NCBI RefSeq assembly: GCF_001640805.2
Contig: NC_066855.1
Coordinates: 17,512,639-17,576,638 of the forward strand
Length of the DNA stretch: 64,000 nt
Reading direction: 5' to 3'
Origin: Lates calcarifer
Lineage: Eukaryota; Chordata; Actinopteri; Centropomidae
Shown here: piece after piece, positions 13,007 through 23,100 of the stretch
Numbering within the stretch: position 1 is the first letter of the stretch
Layout of the letters: the number at the start of each line of letters is the position of its first letter
Program-made: the position numbers and the translations under genes
The notes under the pieces: model-generated
What the model was told of the DNA's origin: nothing
The model's input: the letters and a program-made list of their open reading frames with translations, nothing else
Databases searched by the model: none

Positions 13007-13014
13007 CTGTACCT
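13007..13014. repeat. Left target-site duplication (CTGTACCT)
   Basis: Exact 8-mer matching the right flank of the element. Confidence 0.85.
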
Positions 13015-13466
13015 TGGGGCTGAACGATTTATCCTAAATTGAACCGCAGTTGCAAAGACTGCGATTTATTTTTTACAATAGAGTCTTTACACTTCTTTAC
13101 ACTTTTGTTTTTTTTTAGCTGCCTCACAGTTCACACACAGAGCACTGCAGGAGCAACAGAGCAACAGGCGGTAAACTTTACAACCACATTTTATCTTAAA
13201 ATGACCAAATGACAAAACTAACTGTGGAGTTGATACTTGATGAAAACAGAGGCAGTACGATGCAGGCAGTGTGAGTCGCTCTGCTGATATTATTTGTTGA
13301 TATAGGTTTGTATTTGTATTTTCTTTTTATTCTGTATTTTGTGATGCTCCATCACATGTTTTACATGTATATAGTGAATCCTGGACTGAAGCTTGACTTT
13401 CAGAATTATATCACAAGTCAAATCGCAATCACAATATCTGTTTTTTCCCAAAATTGTTCAGCCCCA
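13015..13466. mobile_element. Complete non-autonomous hAT-like element (MITE), 452 bp
   Basis: The left end starts TGGGGCTGAACGATTT and the right end finishes AATTGTTCAGCCCCA, so the first 11 bp are exact inverted repeats and the match continues imperfectly. Internal GCGATTT words appear in inverted orientation near both ends (around 13067 and 13423). The 8-mer CTGTACCT flanks it on both sides. TAGGGCTG/GGGCTGAACGATT ends with 8-bp duplications fit the hAT superfamily. There is no transposase; the 60-codon open frame at 13308 is incidental. The ends and duplication are seen directly; the superfamily call is from family knowledge. Confidence 0.85.
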
Positions 13467-13474
13467 CTGTACCT
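13467..13474. repeat. Right target-site duplication (CTGTACCT)
   Basis: Exact copy of the left 8-mer, immediately after the element's right terminal repeat. Confidence 0.85.
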
Positions 13475-13642
13475 TGACGGACAGGTTTGAAAGACTGAGT
13501 GAGGTTGTTATCAATTTGTTAACTGACAACTGAACTAAAGAATTCATAACTGCTTTTACCTTTGTGTAGGAGGTTTTTTGAATTGTATCTTATTTTATTT
13601 ATTTTTAGCAGAAATCAAAATCTTCAGATGCATAGATATGAG

Positions 13643-13644
<2 letters not shown>

Positions 13645-13717
<73 letters not shown>
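13645..13717. repeat. (AC)n microsatellite, one interruption
   Basis: About 36 units with a CC interruption near 13688-13689. Two overlapping Thr/His-rich open frames are artefacts. Confidence 0.97.
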
Positions 13718-13719
<2 letters not shown>

Positions 13720-13826
13720 ATACACCCACTCTCAGCTCTTCAGCCTGTTGGTCTGTTACAGCTAATTTCCATGCGTGGGAACAAAGCATCATCATATCAC
13801 ATATCACAGCATGGACTCTTACATAA

Positions 13827-13827
<1 letters not shown>

Positions 13828-13869
<42 letters not shown>
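13828..13869. repeat. (CA)n microsatellite
   Basis: About 20 units, followed by short ACAT steps to 13877. It lies 110 bp from the previous CA repeat. Confidence 0.95.
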
Positions 13870-13873
<4 letters not shown>

Positions 13874-13877
13874 TACA

Positions 13878-16682
13878 TGCACATATGTGCTGAAGCGTTA
13901 TGTTCATGCATACATAATGGAAGGTGTAATTTCTGTCATTAAAACTCTTGGAGGAGGTCTCTTTTGAAGAAACCTCTGATTTCATGTTATAGCATGTGAT
14001 TTACACTGTGGGCATCTGCATTTATAGCGATTGTCTATTCTGATTGGTGGGCTGGCCGACCATAAACACCGCCTCAACTCTGACGTGTCTTCACAAAGAA
14101 TTAATTTCATTTCCATTTAGAATTACAGAAAAACGGGCTAGTGTGAGGTGCAAAACTATGATTAAAGGCTTTGAAGGTGTGTGTCCTTTCCACATTTGAA
14201 TCTCCAGTGCTCTTTACAAAACCTTTGAAGCCAGGAAAATAATATGGTGTAATCATGTAGAGGAGTACTTGAGCAGCAGTCAGGCCGGTCTGTGTTTAGA
14301 GCGAGTGGTGGTGAAAGGGACATTGTCTTGTGAGAGAAAATCACATAGTACCAAAGAATCAGCATGATGAGTGCATGGAGAGATGACTGTGACCTTTAAC
14401 ATATGATATAACTGAAATGACTGCATCATCAACAGGTCTGAGAGCAGGAACAAAAGCCTCACTCTCACTCTTTGCCAGCCTTTGTCCTTGTTACATCTGT
14501 AGTTTAATGGGTTTTTTTCTCATTTTTTCTGTCACCAGTGATTCTGAAAAGCTGAAACACGCAGGGTTTTCTCTCCATGTTCCAAGATAAATAGGTATCT
14601 GCTGCAGTGGGCAGTAACATTTGTAAACCTTTTCATTTATACAACGTGGAAAGCTCTTGGACAGCTCTTATAAGGCTTATCTGACAAGTAAAAGAGTTAA
14701 TATTACCTTCATCTACTCATGTAAACTCTCTCATCCCCTTGAATAGCGTAATTTTATAAGCCAGTATACACCTTTTAGTACTTTGGTGTGATCGACCAAA
14801 TTCACCCCAAACAGTGACATATCCCATGTTACCTAAATCTTGAAAAGAAAATTCACAAATGTTTTAAGGTTTAGATTTTGCTCTGTGATCTCCTGTTAAA
14901 TACTGTTGCTGTCAAATGAGTATATGCAGCACTTCTCCTTTTAATATTTTATTATTCTAGTGGTCTAAGTTAAGACTGTTTGCTTCAGGTGGACCAAAAA
15001 TGCTTGTGTCCTATTTAGCCTTTGTAATTCCTCCCATCATAGCTCACAAAAGACACCTGGATTTGAAACTCCATTGTAGTATTTTAATGTATCCGTTCAT
15101 GGTTGACATTAGCTGACTGCCCAAAAAAAAAAAAAAAAATCACAAGAGCCTTTTCTCTCCATCACCCAGCCTCTTCTCCAAACCTCAAACCTCATTTTTC
15201 TAACCTTGAAATCGGCTCACAAACTCTGTGCCAACATTACTTTATGCCTCACCGTTAAGCAGAAGGACAAACAGTGAGGGTGCACAGCGGAGTCCATATA
15301 ACCCAGATCAGACGCAGTGTGTTTAAAGATCGTCCCCCGCCCCACACACTCCCTCCTGTTGGCCAAGTCCCACTCCGTTTTTAGCCCTTGGTGTGTATTT
15401 TTGGGGAGTAAATCGGCAGAGAACATCTAGTCTCAGCACGTTTTCCCGTCTCCTCCCTGTCTGCTTTATAGACCTGCAGACTAATAAAAGAGAGAGAGGG
15501 AGAGCGAGAGAGAGGGCGCTGTGGGCCAGAGCCCGACACAACAAACCGCACTCTGCTGCAAGATTCAGACAACTGTGTGGGAGTATGGTAATGTTTACCA
15601 GTATCTTATTGGGATATTTACATCCCAGTATACAGAACATAACTGCATGTGACTCCTGTATGTAATAGCTGTACATGTAATTCCAAAAACCATGGGCTTT
15701 CTTTCCACAAGATTGTGGAACCTAGCTGCAGGTGTTTTTTTCCAAACAAACACACATTGATAGAAGTGAGAGCCTGAGTCACCTTTTTTGCAGGAGACAG
15801 TTGAGCACGTTGTCCTCACTGTTCTCTCTCTGGCTGTCTGATGCCATCTTCACTTGAATCACTTGCCTTCCACACTTCTGTAAAATCCTGTGTGACTGTC
15901 ATTTAAACTGCCTGTTTTGAAATGTTTCGCTGTGATGGAAGCACTGAGAGCCGAGCTGTAGGTCCATCACGCACGGGACGTCGCAGGTGGCCAGGCTGTG
16001 TCCTGACCAATCACAGGCCTCTGTTAGCAGAAGCGACAGGCCTCGCTTGCAGGAGTAGACCTGAGCAAGTCATTAGATGGATGTCCAGAACAATCTATCA
16101 AAACCTGCCTCACCAGCAGGGCACATACACACACACACTCACACTCATGCATACACACGCACACATATGCACCAGCAGTGTTGTACCTGAACACGCCGTT
16201 TCACTGCTGCACTAGTGCGTGAAAACACTCAGGCGTAGTGCTTTGTCTCATTTTTCAGTAGTAGCTTAACTGTTGCTGCATTGTGCGTGATCTCTTCAGA
16301 AACCAATCAAACCAGTTCACATCAGACTAACTTTTCCTGCTAGCAGGGAACGAGGCGGGAGGTTGAAAGGAATGAAGGATGGATAAAAGAAAGGAACAAC
16401 AGCGGGGGAAAGAAAAGGCAGAACAAAGACAAATGAGATTTAAAAAAGTGGAAGAGCCAATAGAAAAGAAATTGAGGAGCAAAGAGAAAAGAGTAGGGAG
16501 CAGAAAAGATGGAGCAGGTTATTATTGGAACTTTTTTTTCTCTTAACCTTTTCTTTCATTTTTCCTCTTTCATAGTTGGTCGTTTATTATTCCTGCTCCT
16601 CCCTCCTTCATACTTTCCTCTCTGACTCTCTCAGACCTCTCATGTAATAAACCTTTGCACCTGCAACCATGAACTTGAAAAT

Positions 16683-16684
<2 letters not shown>
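13878..16684. other. Non-coding DNA with purine tracts
   Basis: Contains a GA-rich run at 15489-15515, a CpG-bearing stretch at about 15230-15560 and a purine-rich tract at 16350-16520. Several overlapping open frames at 15217-15819 and 15922-16215 occur on both strands; none shows a recognisable domain. Confidence 0.5.

Positions 16685-16733
<49 letters not shown>
16685..16733. repeat. (AC)n microsatellite
   Basis: About 24 units, nearly pure. Confidence 0.97.
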
Positions 16734-16738
<5 letters not shown>

Positions 16739-16744
16739 ATTAAT

Positions 16745-16870
16745 GATTTCCCATCATAAGGCCATAAAGCCTAAGTGGGTGATAAATATCGGCTGAGTGA
16801 TGCTTAACCCACACCGCCTCGCTGTTTAGCCTGTTGCCATGGTGACCTCCCCAGTCTTACGGGGATGGAG
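16745..16870. promoter_or_regulatory. Candidate regulatory stretch with an X-box-like site
   Basis: Higher-complexity sequence next to a CA repeat. It carries GTTGCCATGGTGAC (16833-16846), one base from the palindromic RFX X-box. Conservation cannot be tested here, so regulatory status is inferred. Confidence 0.35.
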
Positions 16871-17639
16871 AGTGAGGAGGGAATGTTTCAACTGGGAACA
16901 CTTGGGACAATTTCTCTCTTCCTGTGCAATCACATTTAGACATTACAGCATGGTAGTAGTAGCCACTTGTTTCAGTTAATTGTAGAATGAAAAAAAAATA
17001 CAGAGAAACAGAAAAAAAACTGTCAACAGAAAATTCAGAACTTCACAATCAGAATATGGTTTTTAAGCTTTACACTTACTTTATGTTGATTCCCACTTTG
17101 CTCAGTTGTTCATTTGCAGTTTCATGTAGTTGTATTTCGTTTTCTGTTTTATCGTTGTAGGACTGCTATATTTATGTTTTGGTTTTATTTGGCTTTGCCT
17201 TGTAACTTCATGACATTGTAACCCAGTTTTGAAAAGTTTGAGGTCATCACAGGCCGTTTTGGTCTCTAGAAGACATGACCCAGGACCTGAGTTGGTCCGA
17301 GTCCAGATGACAGTCTAATTGGGTCCCATCTCTGCTGGATGTCTCAGGTCTGCTGTCAGTATGTCTGGTACCAGATTTGATCCAAGCAGATTCTGTGTCA
17401 GTTCTGATGGTGCTTCATAATCATGAAGGTTCTGGATCAGGTCCAAAATGTTTAGACCCATGAAGAGGGCCTGCTGTTTCCACTTGATCAGCGTGATATT
17501 TTGTGACAGAAACATAGAAGGAGCCTCTGCTGAATTAGTGCATGTGTGTGATGTGTGCGCGTGTGTGTGTGCGTGCGCTGGGACTCCAGTATAACAGATG
17601 TGTCCTGCCTCCAGAGCAGTGGAGCCGCATGCTTTGTTC
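16871..17639. other. Unique non-coding DNA
   Basis: No feature recognised. A short TG/CG run lies near 17543-17576. Confidence 0.55.
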
Positions 17640-17890
17640 AGAGAATCAATCCCTCCTCTTAAAGGTCAACAATAATTGCAAAAACTGCGGAGGCATGAAG
17701 GCCTAATGAATGCTTAGAGAGCTTCATAACACATCACAGCTATTATACATCAAACCACTGCAGGCCGAGGGCCCGCTTATCTGCCACTCGCTCCTAAATT
17801 CACACTGCACTCTCATTGAGCGGAGGAGATAATGGTAATTTTAACATTTACCAATGCCTCCTCTGCGTGTTTCCTAATTCTTTTTTAAAG
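17640..17890. other. Candidate conserved non-coding element with hairpin
   Basis: Complex sequence with homeodomain-type words (CCTAATGAATG, GGTAATTTTA), no simple repeats, and the 47-nt hairpin described separately. It resembles vertebrate enhancer-type DNA in composition only; no alignment was possible. Confidence 0.35.
17820..17866. repeat. 47-nt hairpin, 19-position stem
   Basis: Positions 17820-17838 pair with 17848-17866, leaving a 9-nt loop. The stem has two mismatches and two G-T wobbles; its inner six pairs (TGGTAA/TTACCA) are perfect. It is shorter than typical pre-miRNAs. Pairing is seen directly; function is unknown. Confidence 0.75.
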
Positions 17891-18589
17891 AATCTATGAC
17901 TTGGCTTTTAGATCCTAATTTCTACATGAAATAAGATGTTGAGACTAAAGCTTTTTTTGACCAATAGCTGCACTGAGTCATGTTTCTCATTCATGTTAAA
18001 GAGATCATCTTGGGAGTAGGAGATCCTCACTTAGCTTTTGTTGCAGCGGAGTCTTATATTATCCAGTAAAACAGTGCATGGGCCAGTGATGTTAAAAACC
18101 ATGTAGCATATAGCTTGCAGGGTTGTGCTGGCTCTTCAGTTTACAGTGCAAGTGTAAAGACTGCAGACAGAATAATTTCCACTGTCAAAACTTTCTAGAA
18201 CTGTAAAACCTCCGTGCAGAAAAAAAAAATGGACATTGCAAGTCACGATGTTCTTCTTTCACAGGCAAAAGATGAAACTTGATGTTTTTATAGTGCCATA
18301 AAACCTTGTCTGGATGAGATTGGGGTCAATGTTTTGGTCATCAAACTGTCTGACTTTGTCTCCAGAGATTGTTGTTGTTTCTCATTTCCTGCTTACATCA
18401 GTTTGCTTTCTTTTAACTACGAACCTTCCCTAACCGTAACCAAGTAGTTTTAGACTCCTAAACCTATACACACCTTATCCATAGGGGTGGACAATCAGAA
18501 AACAGTCAAATATAACCATTTTGGAAGGCTCTGGTAAACGGCATCAACTTGGCAGTACAGGCATTACATTAGAAAATGCTCTTGTGTCC
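17891..18589. other. Unique non-coding DNA
   Basis: No feature recognised. Confidence 0.55.
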
Positions 18590-18705
18590 TAGCCCTGTGA
18601 TGGACTGGTGATCCATACAGGGTGTACCCTGCCTCTTGCCCAATGTCAGCTGGGATAGGCTCCAGTCCCCCTGCGACCCTTAAAGATAATTGGTATAGAT
18701 AATAT
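18590..18705 (+). mobile_element. 3' tail of an L2/Maui-type LINE or related SINE
   Basis: CTGTGATGGACTGGTGATCC, AGGGTGTACCCTGCCTCTTG, CCAATGTCAGCTGGGATAGG and CTCCAGTCCCCCTGCGACCC follow one another exactly as in a very common teleost retroposon 3' end, which normally finishes as GGTATAGAAAATGG. Here the terminus is degraded to GGTATAGATAATATATAG. Only the tail is present (5' truncation is usual for LINEs). The family name is recalled; the repeat identity is strong. Confidence 0.8.
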
Positions 18706-18824
18706 ATAGACCTGTGGAAAGTCACACTAACGCAACAAAATAGTCTGGGAGCTAAAGAGAAGTCTTCCTGTTGTGCCTGTACAGGGATTTTATTTGTCTT
18801 TGGCTGATATGACGTCTTTTCAGG

Positions 18825-19043
18825 ACAGTGTTCCCGCCTCCCCCTGTATCCCTTCATTTCCTCCTGTGCTTTGCTTCCTCCCCTCCTTATTTCCAGCCTC
18901 CTTTCCATGTTTCCTTACTGATTCCTTCCTTCCCTCTGTCCTTTCTCCCTTTTGTTTCCTCCTCCCTTATATCCTTCAAGCCTTCCTTTTACACTCATCC
19001 CTGCCTCTCATACTCTCCTGCTCCCCCCACCCCACCCCACCCC
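18825..19043. repeat. Pyrimidine tract ending in (ACCCC)4
   Basis: Mostly C/T from 18825, ending in C6 plus four ACCCC steps at 19023-19043. The minus strand has four or more G4 runs separated by single T, a G-quadruplex-compatible pattern. Ser/Pro/Phe-rich open frames across it are compositional. Confidence 0.8.
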
Positions 19044-19131
19044 ATCATCAGTAGGCTGGATGTGTGTCTCCACTCAGCCATATTAGTTGAATTAACATTG
19101 CCACAAGCAGACACAGCGATAACTCCACTGC

Positions 19132-19145
19132 GTTGCCATGGCAAC
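19132..19145. promoter_or_regulatory. Perfect palindromic RFX X-box (GTTGCCATGGCAAC)
   Basis: The 14-mer exactly matches the palindromic X-box bound by RFX-family factors, which in animals control ciliary and other genes. It could mark an enhancer or promoter element. It abuts CA-repeat DNA, and its target gene is not in the window. The match is seen; binding is inferred. Confidence 0.55.
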
Positions 19146-19360
19146 ACACACAGCCACACACATTTGGATGTGAATGCACACAAACACCATGCACACGCTT
19201 AGTGCAACGAATTATGTGTGGGAAAAAAATGCAAGGATGCAAATAATTAAGTTGTATACACACACACACACATACACACCAGCTATCTATTTATGTCTCA
19301 CACACATATACTGTATGTCAATCATGTTTTTATGTCTCACACACACACACTCACTCATCT
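19146..19360. repeat. Interrupted (CA)n patches
   Basis: Short CA runs at about 19145-19165, 19258-19282 and 19338-19350, separated by unique sequence. The His/Thr-rich open frame across it is not a gene. Confidence 0.8.
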
Positions 19361-20261
19361 ATTTCTGTCCACATCAATACACGACTTGCAGCGCACAAAC
19401 TGAGTGAACAGACAGTGAATACAAGCATGTGATCAAAGCAGGGGAGTGCTTCTCTACTCTGTTAGCAGTGTCTGTGAGTGTGTGTGTCTATGTGTGTCCA
19501 AGTACATTACACCTGTGTAAGTGTATTATAAGTTTCCCTCTAGTGTCTGCCAGCACTGTCATTCACTGCATTGTGTGCTGGTTTATGCCCATTTCTTTTC
19601 AGCAAGGCAGGAAGTAAATGACTGAAGTATAACTGAGACAGGAAATCGGCCTTAGAACTGAGATGCTGGTGCTTTTGATCTCAGCGCTAAGTGTTCATTT
19701 AAGAACTTGGTGAGAAAATAGCCCTGTGTTTGTTGGTGTGCTGCTTTAGGTACCAGTGAGACAATGAGCCTGGACGTCAAAACACTGCAAGTACTATGCA
19801 AAGGTTTTGTGCTTAGATGGGGTAGTTAGGCTGCAGTTTGAAATGGCTTTATGTCAGTCAGATAATGCAGGTGAAAGAATTGAAATTGAATTGTGAAACA
19901 GAACTCTTCTTCACAATAAGTGCTTTTCCATGTGATACAGTTCCACATTATATATATATATATTTTATATATATTTATTTGCTTGAACTTCAGTAAAAAC
20001 TTAAAGGAGAACTTTTACTTGTGTGGCACTGTTTGTTTGATTTTTGCTTTTCTACTGAAAGGACTTTCATACTTCCTCTACAGCAGAAAATCAAAATCGA
20101 GCACTGAAAATAAATATTAACACTATTAGCTGCACATCTTCAACACTCTCCACTGCAAACTACTTTCTGCTACTAGTGGTATCTATTTCTTTGAATCCTA
20201 CATACATTATAGTCATCCGTTGTGATCTGATAATGTATCTCTCAAGGGTAGGAGTGAGACC
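19361..20261. other. Unique AT-rich non-coding DNA
   Basis: A (TA)n patch lies near 19951-19977. Nothing else recognised. Confidence 0.55.
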
Positions 20262-20301
<40 letters not shown>

Positions 20302-20302
20302 C
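20262..20302. repeat. (TG)6(GA)14 compound microsatellite
   Basis: A TG run passes directly into a GA run. Confidence 0.93.
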
Positions 20303-20415
20303 TGCTACCATTTTTCTGCTAGCATCAGCAGAGCCAGTCACTGCTAATGGACAACATCATCACGCTTAAGTGTGATTGGATAAGGGGTGAGGCAAGAGAA
20401 GGGGTGTGTACTTCC

Positions 20416-20417
<2 letters not shown>

Positions 20418-20465
<48 letters not shown>

Positions 20466-20531
20466 TATTCTCAAGGCCTGGTTAGTGCTAAAACTCCCTT
20501 TATCTTTCACACACACACACACCACACACAC
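20418..20531. repeat. Inverted TG/CA microsatellite pair forming a 22-bp perfect stem
   Basis: A (TG)21 run (20418-20460) is followed by AAAGATA. After a 33-nt loop (20468-20500) comes TATCTTT and then a CA run. Positions 20446-20467 are exactly complementary to 20501-20522, and pairing resumes after a one-base bulge to about 20531. The non-repeat part of the arm shows that this is more than two microsatellites in opposite orientation. Open frames on both strands are artefacts. Confidence 0.9.
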
Positions 20532-20944
20532 TATGCTTCCTCTCCTGAATCCTTAATGAACTGTGCTGGGGGAGGCTGCAGACTGAGGCTGTGTTAGTAT
20601 ATTAAAACACTAGTACAGAATCAGAAACACGCTGCCTCCCTTCACTAATAAAAGCCGTGGATGTCGAACATTTCAAGGCCGGCAGAGACACGAGAGCTTT
20701 GAGTGTAACAGCTCCTCTGCTGAGGAGAGAAACCAGAGGGGTGATGCAAGTCTCACCACTGGAAAAACAGAACCATTGTTTCAGTGTTCAGATGTGAGGA
20801 GAGCTGCTGGTCCCAGAGGTGTTTTCCCTCTGCTGTAAATTTACATTTAAACACTTACTTTTAACAATAAAGTCATTGTAATGCAACAGTGAAACATGGG
20901 AGTCAAGCAGCACTCTCTGATCATTATAAATTCGGCTTTTCAAG
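20532..20944. other. Unique non-coding DNA
   Basis: Complex sequence without repeats; no exon recognised. Confidence 0.5.
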
Positions 20945-21275
20945 CCTGCCAGCTGTTATTATCATTACTGAGGAACTCACTTAGTGTCTGAAATGTCAGA
21001 AAATACAAAACAAAAAAAGGCCATTACAGTCTCCCAGAGCACAGGGGTGACGTCTTCAAACACCTTGTTTTGTCAGACAGACATTCCAAAACCCACCGAT
21101 GTTCAGTTTACAAAAATATAAAACAGAGAAAAGCAGCAAATATTCATATTTATGAAATTGCATCTTTTGCTTAATAATCACCTTTACAAATCAATTATCA
21201 TAGTAGTTATCATAGTAGAAGATTATTTTTTATTTTTGATCAAATAAGCAACTTTTTGACTAATTAAATTATTTA
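20945..21275 (+). mobile_element. hAT-like MITE copy ('agggctgcaac' family), diverged
   Basis: The order of words AAATGTCAGAAAATA, CAGTCTCCCAGAGC, GTGACGTCTTCAAACACCTT, TTTTGTCAGACAGACATTCC, GTTCAGTTTACAAAAATATA, AGCAAATATTCATATTTATG and finally TTGACTAATTAAATT matches a very abundant teleost MITE. The termini are too degraded to define a target duplication. Identification is from a recalled consensus. Confidence 0.75.
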
Positions 21276-21834
21276 TCATCTCTTAATGCCTGTCCTAGTT
21301 TTCAGCTTGATTCAGCATTTACTCCAATGAAGCACAAAGGAATATTTTAATACTGTATTTTGTTTTCAGGAGGTTTGTAGCATTATGACCTTAAGACCTT
21401 TTAGATGGTGCATTCATGACAAATTGAACATGGAATGAGAGCTTGACTGAGGTTTTGCAATGACTATACCATTTAGTGTCAAGATGTTGCAATGGAGCAA
21501 TTTCATATCAACATTTTCTCTGTTAAGGTAAAATATAAGGAAACTGTATTAACATGACATAAAGAGTCAGAGTCTCAGATATGACAGGTCATCAGAACAG
21601 TGCTAAAAAGCACTAAGAATCTTTCCCTAAACAGAGCATCTCATTGTTTTCTCATAACTTGATTATCAAGCTTTTGGCAGGAAACATACATTGAATATTT
21701 AATTGAATATAAAATATTGATAGAGGCCCAGAGGCTGTGGGTCTGCTGCTGCAGATCTCAACAGCCTTCTCATGTTTCTTCCCCTTGTTTTGAGTCAGTG
21801 AAACGGCACGAAACATTAACATGAAAAAAACAAA
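21276..21834. other. Unique AT-rich non-coding DNA
   Basis: No feature recognised. Confidence 0.55.
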
Positions 21835-21965
21835 ACATAAAACGCTGTGTTGTCACCGTGACGATCTGTGTTTACAGCTGCAGAGAGGGCGAACGATTGG
21901 TCATGCTCAGCGCGACCCTGGGGCCCAGGGGTGACTACGGTAGTCACTGCTCGGTGATCCTTCAC
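21835..21965. promoter_or_regulatory. GC/CpG-bearing candidate regulatory stretch with two abutting palindromes
   Basis: A locally GC-rich segment inside AT-rich DNA. It includes an inverted-CCAAT-type word (GATTGGTCA) and GTTGTCACCGTGAC, a weak X-box-like match. Two palindromes sit end to end: 21916-21930 (CCCTGGG-G-CCCAGGG) and 21931-21947 (GTGACTAC-G-GTAGTCAC). Regulatory role is inferred. Confidence 0.4.
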
Positions 21966-22024
21966 AACACCTCAATTAACCTCCATGGATGAAAGTAGCC
22001 TGTATATCTTCACAAGAGGAGAGG

Positions 22025-22200
22025 CCGAGCACACAGAGTGTGAGGTTATGGAAACTGAAGCTGTCATTATTAATGAGAGGAAGGAGGGAGGAGAGGATTA
22101 AAGGCACAAAGAGGGGAGAGGAAAGAGAGGAGGAAGTAATGGTTGCTGAAAAATGGAGGTTAAAAGGAAAGGAAGTAAGGATGGAGGACAGAGGGAGCTG
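22025..22200. repeat. Polypurine tract
   Basis: A/G-rich plus strand from about 22060 to 22200. Open frames on both strands here are compositional. Confidence 0.75.
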
Positions 22201-22904
22201 TGATGAGAGTAGTGGGATAGGAGCTTGAGACATGAATAGGATCTCGTACATTAATATTTTCCTTCACTGATGTGAGCGTCTGCTGAGAGACATTCACGGT
22301 AATGACGGAGACATTCTGTTTCATATCTGCTCAAATATTCCGCATATCCTTTTTCAAAGAGCACTGGAAAAAATTCTCCTTTAAGTCACTGTAAAGCATA
22401 GAGGACACAGTCTCTAAAAGTGTAATCATATTGTCAGCTGAGTTACCTATTATCTCTTAAAAGTACCAGAATTTCTTCCATTTTTGTGTCAGACAGTTTT
22501 TAAAAGCAGTCTCCAGTATTTCTAAACGGTAGAGATTCTCATTTCCTCTGACTCCAAGGACGGCCTGTAATACAGTTTTAATAGTGTTCACACAGATGTC
22601 TGCAATGGAAATATGAATTTCCATTTTAATAGAGGACCATACAGGATGTCAGTCCTTGACTCCGAGTGCAGCAAAGTCCACTTACAACACCAAGTGAAGT
22701 TCAGAAGGTTAGTGCATGTAAAGACATACATGGACGCAAGGTACAGATTTATGTCCGCTCTAGTCAGAAAATGTTTAAACCTGTATGTGTAAACTTAAGT
22801 GACAAATTTGTTATGTATGCAGTGAAGTGAAAATAGTGAGATGATGGCAGGTCTTTAAGCACAAGTAAACAGTGATAATGATACCTGCCAATGCTAACAT
22901 ATTA
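22201..22904. other. Unique non-coding DNA
   Basis: No feature recognised. Confidence 0.55.
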
Positions 22905-23100
22905 AAGTGATATTTATGCAAATCCACCCATATGCTGCCCAGTTGGGGAGCATGCCAAATTCAGTCTTTGTGGCCGAATTAGCACGTGATCCTGTCCTAA
23001 TCAGTTTCCACCGATGCTGTTAAAAATCCAATTAGTATGTCCAACAGTTCTCTAATGAATGTGGTTAAGACAATTTGGGACCTTTTAAAATCTTTGGCCA
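22905..23100. other. Candidate conserved non-coding element (octamer and homeodomain words)
   Basis: It contains the canonical POU octamer ATGCAAAT (22916-22923), CTAATCAG, CCAATTAGTA and TCTAATGAATG within 150 bp, with no simple repeats. This resembles developmental enhancers in vertebrates. Conservation is not tested. Confidence 0.35.
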
